A stretch of DNA of 7,620 nucleotides, from contig CAZJGS010000123.1 in NCBI GenBank assembly GCA_964545735.1, positions 1 through 7,620 on the forward strand, given 5' to 3'. The position numbers were made by a program, and so were the translations under genes. Of this stretch, positions 1-5,762 are shown piece after piece (within the stretch, counting starts at the first letter, position 1; each line of letters begins with the position of its first letter). The notes beneath the pieces are model-generated. The model made no database searches. It saw only the letters and a program-made list of their open reading frames with translations, and had not been told where the DNA came from. This stretch comes from Pleomorphochaeta sp964545735 (GTDB lineage: Bacteria > Spirochaetota > Spirochaetia > Sphaerochaetales > Sphaerochaetaceae).

Positions 1-1
1 T

Positions 2-298
2 GTCATAACCGAGTTTGTCTATGTGCTGGACAAGGTCTATAATGTTCCGCAATCGACAATAAAGGACATGATAGATGATTTCGTTACCATGCCCGGGATA
101 GAAATTGTCCACGAAGTAAACCTGAAAATCCTTTTCTCGTACTGGCCTGACAAGATTCAAGATTATGGCGATGCCATTGTCGCGTCCGTCTGCTGCGCCA
201 GAAAAGGAGCCATGGTCGCAACATTTGACCGTAAATTCAGCGCAGTCCTGAAGAGACTTGAACTTCCTCTCTGGCAACCGGTGTCGTCGACAGAGTAA
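2..298 (+). CDS. PIN-domain (VapC-like) toxin, 5'-truncated by the window edge
   Basis: Probable PIN-domain ribonuclease, the toxin of a VapBC-type toxin-antitoxin pair; such proteins cut RNA with a Mg2+ site built from conserved acidic residues. The reading frame is open from base 2, so the start lies outside the window. A GTG at 23 is only an internal Val in the run VITEFVYVLDKVYNVP, which is the usual PIN second-acidic-residue helix (Glu at 11-13). The C-terminal hallmarks are present: D-Y-G-D-A-I-V-A (second Asp at 170-172) and T-F-D-R-K-F (Asp at 227-229). About 99 residues are visible; full-length VapC proteins are about 130-140, so roughly the first 30-40 residues, with the first catalytic Asp, are missing only because of the window edge. 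An antitoxin gene would be expected just upstream and cannot be seen. Family assignment is fairly secure; the target RNA is unknown. Confidence 0.8.
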   Translation, partial: VITEFVYVLDKVYNVPQSTIKDMIDDFVTMPGIEIVHEVNLKILFSYWPDKIQDYGDAIVASVCCARKGAMVATFDRKFSAVLKRLELPLWQPVSSTE

Positions 299-307
299 AG
301 AGACGGG

Positions 308-427
308 AAAAGGGGACAGTTGGCCGGCAGTTCCAGCTTTGTGGATGAAATCAGGACGAAAATTGCGAGGCGGGTGAAATTTCGTAGACAGGGAGACCGA
401 GCAAAACAAATAAATCTGTCCCCTTTT
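308..427. repeat. Short MITE/REP-like element bounded by a 12-bp inverted repeat
   Basis: A perfect 12-bp inverted repeat, AAAAGGGGACAG (308-319) and CTGTCCCCTTTT (416-427), encloses about 96 bp with no ORF. Ends reading GGGGACAG and (AATAAAT)CTGTCCCC are, from general knowledge, common in proteobacterial genomes around Y1/REP-type (IS200-like) transposase genes and their non-autonomous derivatives. No transposase is encoded here, so this would be a non-autonomous copy or remnant. The inverted repeat is seen directly; the link to a REP transposase is inference. Confidence 0.5.
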
Positions 428-679
428 TCGCTTTTTCCTTAATATGTCATCACTTCGTTACGCCGCAGAATAATTACGACAGGCGGATCATAAATTTAAG
501 GGTTATTGCGAGTAAAAGATCTGGCAACTATTGCAATCTTGAAGTGCTCTGATTGGACGCTATTTCTTGTGCATTACTTCCTCCTACCATGAATTCTCAA
601 GGACATGCTTTATTTCGAATGATATTCAACATCTGGCATTTATAGAGCTTCCGTGTTATAGATTGAGAGTTATCATAAG
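428..679. other. Non-coding stretch upstream of the activator gene
   Basis: Together with the element before it, this makes about 380 bp without a credible gene between the PIN toxin and the activator. I see no tRNA-like structure, terminator hairpin or strong sigma-70 promoter. A weak sigma-54-like arrangement occurs at 634-648: TGGCA, then GC ten bases after the GG pair, but the TT normally preceding the -12 GC is missing. It could drive the activator gene, whose start is about 32 bp further on, but it is not convincing. Confidence 0.4.
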
Positions 680-2254
680 ATGCAGAGGGACTTATTGATG
701 GACGTCTTGCTCACATTTGCCGGAAACAGGGACCCGTTCAATCCTGAGATTATTAAGGGCAGTTTCACGGAAGGACCCGTGCTGACTCTGCTCCAGGAAC
801 GAACGTTTCCTTTCATTTACATCTTCACCACTCCCAACACCATCGAAAATGCCCAAAAACTCCAAGAGGAAATAGCCCGGAGATCGACTATCACCCATAC
901 ATGCATTTTCAACATAGACATTCCCGACCCCACGGATTATGAAGAGCTTTTCATTCATATGGACAAACTTTGCCGGGAAATCAAAGCCAAGCATAAGAAG
1001 CAGAAGGCAGCCTATTACATTGCGATCTCTTCCGGGACACCTCAAATGCAGACCATCTGGGTTTTGCTTTCCCAGTCGGGGCTATTTCCTTCCACACTTC
1101 TCAAGATAACACCGCCCCGATTCTTGCGACAACACCAAAAGTTCGTTTCCGAAGTAAGGTTGTCTCTTGAAAAACTTCCTGCTCTTTCTTCCTTGTCTCC
1201 AAAGCAGCTTGATGTCGCCGCTACATATCTGAGAAAAGAGAAACTGGAGGCAGAAAGAGGAGATCTAGTCTTAGAGTTCTCACAGTACTCCATGATTGGG
1301 AAAAGCACCGCCTTGGGCAGCATCGAGGATACCATAAAAGCGGCTTCTCAATATGATTCTGCCGTATTGATTCAAGGGGAAACAGGGACAGGAAAGGAGC
1401 TTGTCGCCCGGGCGATTCATTTTAACAGCCCAAGAAAAAAGGAGCCCTTCATAGTTGTAAACTGCGCCGCCATTCCGGAGTCGCTTGTGGAAAGCGAACT
1501 CTTCGGTCATGAAAAAGGTGCCTTCACTGGTGCCATTCAGCAGAAGAAAGGAAAATTCGAACTGGCCGATAAGGGAACGATCTTTCTGGATGAGGTCGGC
1601 GACATGCCTTTGACTGCACAGGCCAAGATCCTTAGAGTATTGCAAGATTATGAAATTACCAAAGTCGGCGGCGTAAAAGCAATTAAAACCAATGTCCGAA
1701 TCATTGCAGCCACAAACAAGGATCTGCTCGGGTTGATCGGGGAGGATAAATTTAGGGAGGATCTTTACTATCGCCTCAAGGTCATCGATATAAAAACGCC
1801 TGCTCTACGAGACAGGAAAGAGGACATACCGCTCCTGGCCGAATATTTTCTTGGACGACATAACCATATTTATAAACAGAACAAACAGCTTACTCCGGAG
1901 GCTTTACGACTTATACTCGAATATCCTTGGCCGGGGAATATTCGTGAACTGGAAAATTCCATTGAACGGGCCTTTGTACTGTCGAAAGGTGCTGTCATCA
2001 AAGAAACCGATCTGTCTCCGGAAATCAATGCAAATCAAAACGATCTCAAGGCACAGGCACATCACCAAAACATTCGTAAAATCAGTATCCCCAGAGACGG
2101 CATCAATATTGACGAATATTTGCAGGATCTGGAAAAGGCTTTCTATGAGGAAGCGGTTAGAATGAAGGATGGTAATCGTGAGGCAGCAGCCCGCCTGCTC
2201 AAAATCAAGCCGCATACCTTTCGTAAGCGGGCCAAGGAAAAGTTTGGGTTGTGA
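680..2254 (+). CDS. RtcR-like sigma-54-dependent activator with CARF-like sensor domain
   Basis: Bacterial enhancer-binding protein that would use ATP hydrolysis to open promoters bound by sigma-54 RNA polymerase. Residues 1 to about 185 resemble the RtcR/CARF-type sensor: an LLTFAG first strand, a TPNT segment, and a Y-Y-I-A-I-S-S-G-T-P-Q-M ligand-loop motif (SSGTPQM at 117-123). The AAA+ domain (about 207-440) has Walker A GETGTGKE at 233-240, the sigma-54 contact loop GAFTGA at 280-285, Walker B with Asp304-Glu305, and a downstream FREDLYYRL arginine-finger region. The last 45 residues form a Fis-like helix-turn-helix (AAARLLKIKPHTFRKRAKEK). At 524 residues it is near the length of RtcR. 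An in-frame TAG at 659 limits the start; Met7 at 698, preceded by AGAGGGA, may be the real start. RtcR normally controls rtcBA RNA repair; those genes are absent, and a sigma-54 promoter lies downstream, so it probably controls the ATPase operon. The CARF ligand is unknown. Confidence 0.9.
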   Translation: MQRDLLMDVLLTFAGNRDPFNPEIIKGSFTEGPVLTLLQERTFPFIYIFTTPNTIENAQKLQEEIARRSTITHTCIFNIDIPDPTDYEELFIHMDKLCREIKAKHKKQKAAYYIAISSGTPQMQTIWVLLSQSGLFPSTLLKITPPRFLRQHQKFVSEVRLSLEKLPALSSLSPKQLDVAATYLRKEKLEAERGDLVLEFSQYSMIGKSTALGSIEDTIKAASQYDSAVLIQGETGTGKELVARAIHFNSPRKKEPFIVVNCAAIPESLVESELFGHEKGAFTGAIQQKKGKFELADKGTIFLDEVGDMPLTAQAKILRVLQDYEITKVGGVKAIKTNVRIIAATNKDLLGLIGEDKFREDLYYRLKVIDIKTPALRDRKEDIPLLAEYFLGRHNHIYKQNKQLTPEALRLILEYPWPGNIRELENSIERAFVLSKGAVIKETDLSPEINANQNDLKAQAHHQNIRKISIPRDGINIDEYLQDLEKAFYEEAVRMKDGNREAAARLLKIKPHTFRKRAKEKFGL

Positions 2255-2274
2255 TTTTTAGGATATGGTAACCT

Positions 2275-2309
2275 ATATTACTATTCACAGCATAAATATT
2301 ACTGTTAAG
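2275..2309. promoter_or_regulatory. Direct repeats, candidate activator-binding (UAS) sites
   Basis: Two near-identical copies, ATATTACTATT (2275-2285) and ATATTACTGTT (2296-2306), match at 10 of 11 positions and start 21 bp apart, which is two helical turns and so places them on one face of the DNA. They sit about 115 bp upstream of the -24 element, the usual distance for enhancer sites of sigma-54 activators. A weaker copy in reverse orientation may lie at about 2353-2367 (TTTACAGTAT). A bulged dyad, ATATGGT-A-ACC-T-ATAT (2263-2278), overlaps the first repeat. The repeats are seen directly; their binding by the upstream activator is inferred. Confidence 0.45.
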
Positions 2310-2388
2310 AGATTCGAGAACCCGACTATTTAAGGAGATAATCGTATTAACCTCATATTTACAGTATGTTGAAAATATAATTTATCCA

Positions 2389-2404
2389 TGGCATGAAACT
2401 CGCA
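2389..2404 (+). promoter_or_regulatory. Sigma-54 (-24/-12) promoter for the ATPase operon
   Basis: TGGCATGAAACTCGCA matches the consensus TGGCACGNNNNTTGCW with two mismatches. It keeps both invariant dinucleotides, GG (2390-2391) and GC (2402-2403), at the exact ten-base spacing. Transcription would start near 2415, leaving a leader of about 85 nt before the ATG at 2501. A promoter of this type needs an enhancer-binding protein, and one is encoded immediately upstream on the same strand. The motif was found by eye, not scored. Confidence 0.65.
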
Positions 2405-2500
2405 GTAGAATAGGGCAACAGAATTCAATAAGAAAAAAGTGCTTATGATAAACAAAAAATCAAATCTTACCATAATGAAAATAATGACGGGTGAAGCAAA

Positions 2501-4168
2501 ATGATTCAAGAAATTCAATTGTCAAATTTCAAGGCGTTCGCGGACACGGTTAGGATACCGATTAAGCCGATTACCCTGATCTTCGGCCCAAATTCCTCCG
2601 GTAAAAGCTCAATATTTCAGGCTCTTTTAATGTTGAAACAAACGATAGAAGAAGATTCAATTAGCGAAGAGCAGACCCTGCTGCCCAAAGGGAAACTCGT
2701 CGATTTAGGTAATTTCCGTGAATTCATACACAAGCACGAGGAAAACCGCTCATTTTCAGTGACTTTTAAGGTAGCCCCACCGATTGATCTATATGATGCC
2801 ATTTCTACTGAAGATTTTCTTTCACAACAGGGCGACAGCGAAAGGCTGAATAATCTTTGTCATAGCATTGAATCGCTGCCACTCGGTATCACCGTCGCAT
2901 TTTCTTTTGATAACACCAAAGGAATCCATGTGACAAAGCTCGATCTGCTTGTCGGAGATGATCCTACACCGATTATTACTTTTGTCAACGAGCCACCGGA
3001 AGGCATGGAAAGTCTGGCAGACGATGCGGATAATGAAGTTAAAACTAAAAGAGAGCGCCAATGGCGGATTTATAGAATATCTCCCAAAAATTATCTAAAG
3101 TTTAAGAAAATCGAAAACCATGATTACTGGAAAATTTACTTTAAGTCTATCAAAGAAGATAGCTATTGGTCACAATATGAAGAAGAATTCGAGTATTTAA
3201 GTGAAGGAAAGGATATAGGAGCTCAAAAACTTGAAAACCTTTTGCAAGGATTGTCGACGGAGGAACGGGAAGTACTTAGCAGTTCAAGTTCCTCACTGGG
3301 TGGTATTTTTAATCCGAAAATAAACCTGTTTAAAGATGATTTTCTGACGTTATCGAAATTCCTGCCTGTCGAATTAAACGGATATGATTCCCAGTATATG
3401 ACAAGTGATGTTTTTGATAACCCGGATCAGGATAACGTTTCTGTACTTACTTTGGCTGCGTCTTTCATGACTAAAAAATTTCTGCTTGATTGTGTACATT
3501 TAGGTCCCGTCAGACATAATCCAGAAAGGAAATTTTTCTTTAGTGGGATTATCTCGTCTTATGTTGGAGTAAGTGGCCAACATACCAATGAAATTTTGGT
3601 TACCGATCCCGAATTGGTTGCAAAAGTTAATAAGCAACTAAAAAACCTCAACCTTGGTTATCAAATCAAAATTATACACCTCGCAAGTAATTCATCAGAT
3701 GTAAAAGTTTCTACCATACGCTTGGTGAGTGAAGCCGGAATCGATCTTGCGATAACTGATGTGGGTTATGGTATAAGCCAGGTTTTACCCATCATATTAC
3801 AAAGCATGATTACCAAGGAGAAAACTATACTTATTGAGCAACCAGAACTTCATCTTCATCCGGCACAACAGGCAGAATTGGGCGATCTCTTTATTAACGC
3901 CGCTTTGGGCGATCAGAAAAATACGTTCATAATCGAGACGCATTCAGAACATCTCATTCTTCGATTGCTGAGACGCATAAGAGAGACATCCGAAAGTAAA
4001 CTTCCCAATGATGTTATGCCAATCACACCGGATCAAATATCCGTGTTGTATGTTGAGCCTGGTAAGGACGGAGCACAAGTTATGAGTCTTGGAGTTACTG
4101 AAGATGGTGATTTTGAAGATAGGTGGCCCGATGGTTTTTTCACAGAACGTGCAAAGGAGCTATTCTAA
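2501..4168 (+). CDS. ABC-type/OLD-like AAA ATPase with DUF3696-type C terminus
   Basis: SMC/RecF/OLD-class ATPase, a family common in anti-phage systems, where it pairs with a nuclease or other effector. The N terminus has the typical I-x-L-x-N-F-K-A-F lead-in followed by Walker A GPNSSGKSS at 29-37. After a long insert with a DLGNFREF segment come a signature-like DVGYGISQVLP (420-430), Walker B ILIEQPELHLHP (about 443-454) and the switch motif ETHSEHLILRLLRRI (His481). The end, E-D-R-W-P-D-G-F-F, matches the conserved tail of DUF3696 ATPases. No TOPRIM domain is visible, so it is not a classical OLD nuclease. An in-frame TGA at 2492-2494 makes 2501 the first possible ATG; the ribosome site (GGGTGAAG) is weak. 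It is the first gene of the sigma-54 operon and is followed one base later by the PLD-like gene, so the two products very likely act together. Confidence 0.88.
   Translation: MIQEIQLSNFKAFADTVRIPIKPITLIFGPNSSGKSSIFQALLMLKQTIEEDSISEEQTLLPKGKLVDLGNFREFIHKHEENRSFSVTFKVAPPIDLYDAISTEDFLSQQGDSERLNNLCHSIESLPLGITVAFSFDNTKGIHVTKLDLLVGDDPTPIITFVNEPPEGMESLADDADNEVKTKRERQWRIYRISPKNYLKFKKIENHDYWKIYFKSIKEDSYWSQYEEEFEYLSEGKDIGAQKLENLLQGLSTEEREVLSSSSSSLGGIFNPKINLFKDDFLTLSKFLPVELNGYDSQYMTSDVFDNPDQDNVSVLTLAASFMTKKFLLDCVHLGPVRHNPERKFFFSGIISSYVGVSGQHTNEILVTDPELVAKVNKQLKNLNLGYQIKIIHLASNSSDVKVSTIRLVSEAGIDLAITDVGYGISQVLPIILQSMITKEKTILIEQPELHLHPAQQAELGDLFINAALGDQKNTFIIETHSEHLILRLLRRIRETSESKLPNDVMPITPDQISVLYVEPGKDGAQVMSLGVTEDGDFEDRWPDGFFTERAKELF
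4153..4159 (+). promoter_or_regulatory. Ribosome binding site that fixes the PLD-like gene start
   Basis: AAAGGAG lies inside the last codons of the ATPase gene, ten bases before the ATG at 4170. It favours 4170 over the upstream in-frame ATG at 4089, which would overlap the ATPase gene by 80 bases, add 27 residues that look out of frame, and lack such a site. Confidence 0.7.
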
Positions 4169-4169
4169 T

Positions 4170-5117
4170 ATGGTCTTTGAATTTGCCATAGAACCTGAGT
4201 TGGTGGCTACTTGGGGAAACTTGAATAACTATCGGTTCTTCGTTGACAAATTTGGAATTGGTGAATCCAGGATTATGGCTGAGTATCCGAAGTTAAAAAA
4301 TTGGCGACGTAGAGTTCTTGCTGTAGCGCCTAATGACGGGATGGCGCTTCAGAGGGTGACCGCGCTTATACAAATTCTATCCGAAAGCATGATTGCAAGA
4401 AATTCAGTAAACTATGATGGTAATCTCGAGTGGCTGAAAAATGCTGAAGAGGAGGATAGCAATCTCCCATTTCAGGCGATTTTAGCTCGGTTAAATCCCC
4501 GCAAGTATCCGAATGTACTTAATGCTGAAATTATAGGTGTTTCAAATAATTCGAAATGGCACATCCAAGAGCAATTACCCGATGTACCACGTCAAGCATC
4601 CGATATAGCCGAAGCGATCCGACCTTTATTGAATAACTGCCATAAAGCCATATTTATTGATCCATACTTTATGGCGAAAGATAATTGGTGGAAATGGCAA
4701 CAGCCATTTTTGAAATTTATGGAATGTTTGCCCATTGAACGATATGCGCTATCGGAGCTACGCGTTGAATTCCACGCATCGGCTGATTTTAGCGATGCGC
4801 GTTCGTCGCAACATTTCAAGCAACGTTGCACTGAACGACTAAAAGACTGCATACCGAATGGGTTGTCCGTTCGATTTAAACGGTGGAAGGAAAAACCGCT
4901 CGGAGAAAAATTACATGACCGGTATCTTATTACAGATATTGGTGGAGTAGATTTCAGCACAGGTATAGACGAGGGAACGGAAGGCCAAACGCAAAAAATA
5001 GCTCTATTAAAACTTAACACATACAGAAAGATATGGGAAGATTATGTAAGTGAGCATCCTGCCTTTTTTGCAGAGGATGAATTCACTCTCGTGGGTAATA
5101 AAATTATAACATCCTAG
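4170..5117 (+). CDS. PLD-like (HxRxxxxD) protein, candidate nuclease effector
   Basis: 315-residue soluble protein with no signal peptide or membrane segment. The C-terminal half looks like a single phospholipase-D-type domain: a core strand A-I-F-I-D-P-Y-F at about 160-167, then K-L-H-D-R-Y-L-I-T-D with H249, R251 and D256 in HxRxxxxD spacing, followed by G-G-V-D-F-S-T-G. This is the PLD HxKxxxxD motif with Arg in place of Lys, a form I associate with MITD1-C-like PLD domains. With one motif only, an active enzyme would need to dimerise. Family members include nucleases and phospholipases, but some MITD1-C domains only bind lipid, so catalysis is not assured. The N-terminal 150 residues are not recognised. 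It starts one base after the ATPase stop codon, which indicates translational coupling and a shared complex: the ATPase as sensor or motor and this protein as likely effector. Confidence 0.7.
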   Translation: MVFEFAIEPELVATWGNLNNYRFFVDKFGIGESRIMAEYPKLKNWRRRVLAVAPNDGMALQRVTALIQILSESMIARNSVNYDGNLEWLKNAEEEDSNLPFQAILARLNPRKYPNVLNAEIIGVSNNSKWHIQEQLPDVPRQASDIAEAIRPLLNNCHKAIFIDPYFMAKDNWWKWQQPFLKFMECLPIERYALSELRVEFHASADFSDARSSQHFKQRCTERLKDCIPNGLSVRFKRWKEKPLGEKLHDRYLITDIGGVDFSTGIDEGTEGQTQKIALLKLNTYRKIWEDYVSEHPAFFAEDEFTLVGNKIITS

Positions 5118-5156
5118 AATGAAGAGGTTAATATTTATATCGTCTGGAGAGAATTT

Positions 5157-5606
5157 ATGAAAAGCATCAAAATCGATAATGAAATTTACGCCTATCTCCA
5201 AAAGAAGGCCATCGCCTTTGAGGAAGATCCTAATGATGTTCTCCGCCGAATCCTTGGCCTCAATCAAGTAAACCCGTCGCAAAAACTAATTCCCGTCTCC
5301 ATCAAAGTCCCAGTCAAACCACAGAAGCAGCCTAAAACAAATTTGATGAATCTGGTCGGCAAAGGCATTCTCTCAGAAGGTCAAAAGCTTATATTTCAGC
5401 ACAGCGGAAAAAAGCTTCCCGAATATACGGCCACTATTTCCGGAAAAAACTTGATCTGGAAAGGTAAACGCTATTCCATGAGCGCCCTCGCGGGCATGGC
5501 TCTTGAAACCATCGGGCGTAAGGGCGATTCTGTTCGCGGGCCCCTGTTCTGGTTTACAGAAGATGGGAAAAGCATTCGTGATCTTTGGGAGAACTTTCTG
5601 CAGTAA
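5157..5606 (+). CDS. SeqA-N-like and RAMA-domain protein, predicted reader of modified DNA
   Basis: 149-residue protein in two parts. Residues 1-36 (K-S-I-K-I-D-N-E-I-Y-A-Y-L through D-V-L-R-R-I-L-G-L) resemble the N-terminal oligomerisation domain of SeqA, a ribbon-helix-helix-related fold. A linker rich in Pro, Lys and Gln follows (about 37-62). Residues about 63-149 fit the RAMA domain (restriction enzyme adenine methylase associated): L-V-G-K-G-I-L near the start, Y-T-A-T-I-S-G-K-N-L-I-W-K-G, Y-S-M-S-A-L-A-G-M-A, G-P-L-F-W-F and a final L-W-E-N-F. RAMA domains are predicted to recognise modified DNA and occur in restriction-modification loci. GGAGA at 5146-5150, six bases ahead of the ATG, supports the start, and it lies 39 bp after the PLD-like gene. 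It could mark self DNA, recruit the ATPase-PLD pair to modified phage DNA, or repress the operon; the sequence does not decide between these. Confidence 0.72.
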   Translation: MKSIKIDNEIYAYLQKKAIAFEEDPNDVLRRILGLNQVNPSQKLIPVSIKVPVKPQKQPKTNLMNLVGKGILSEGQKLIFQHSGKKLPEYTATISGKNLIWKGKRYSMSALAGMALETIGRKGDSVRGPLFWFTEDGKSIRDLWENFLQ

Positions 5607-5609
5607 CTT

Positions 5610-5762
5610 ATGATTATTACAACGACCCCAAAACCAGACAGGGTAATTAAGGCATTCTACTCTGTTCAGGACTACGATGCTGACTTTCAAACGGTATTTC
5701 ATTCGGAAAAAGCGAAGTTCGGATATAAATTGTTAGATCGAGGGAGGGGAGAAAATGAATAA
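5610..5762 (+). CDS. Possible 50-residue ORF between the RAMA and lipoprotein genes
   Basis: An ATG three bases after the RAMA gene stop opens a frame of 50 codons (M-I-I-T-T-T-P-K-P-D onward, ending G-R-G-E-N-E) that fills the intergenic gap and overlaps the start of the lipoprotein gene by 8 bases. Tight spacing at both ends suggests translational coupling. However, no good ribosome site is placed for it (GGGAG at 5587-5591 is too far away), and the sequence resembles no family I know. It may be a small operon gene, the stump of a longer gene, or chance. Confidence 0.35.
   Translation: MIITTTPKPDRVIKAFYSVQDYDADFQTVFHSEKAKFGYKLLDRGRGENE

Noticed and set aside
522..535. TGGCA...TTGCA resembling a sigma-54 promoter upstream of the activator
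   Set aside because: Only eight bases separate GG and GC instead of the required ten; sigma-54 does not tolerate this shortening well.
1851..2165. Plus-strand frame of 104 codons inside the activator gene
   Set aside because: It overlaps the helix-turn-helix and AAA+ end of the activator in another frame and has no recognisable features.
2263..2278. Dyad after the activator gene as an intrinsic terminator
   Set aside because: The stem is short and AT-rich with no T-run after it; it is better viewed as part of the regulatory region.
4089..4169. 27-residue N-terminal extension of the PLD-like protein from an upstream ATG
   Set aside because: It would overlap the end of the ATPase gene by 80 bases, while a strong ribosome site supports the ATG at 4170.
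4592..5020. Minus-strand open frame of 142 codons opposite the PLD-like gene
   Set aside because: It is a shadow of the + strand gene with no family features or ribosome site; the same holds for the other minus-strand frames opposite 680-2254 and 2501-4168.
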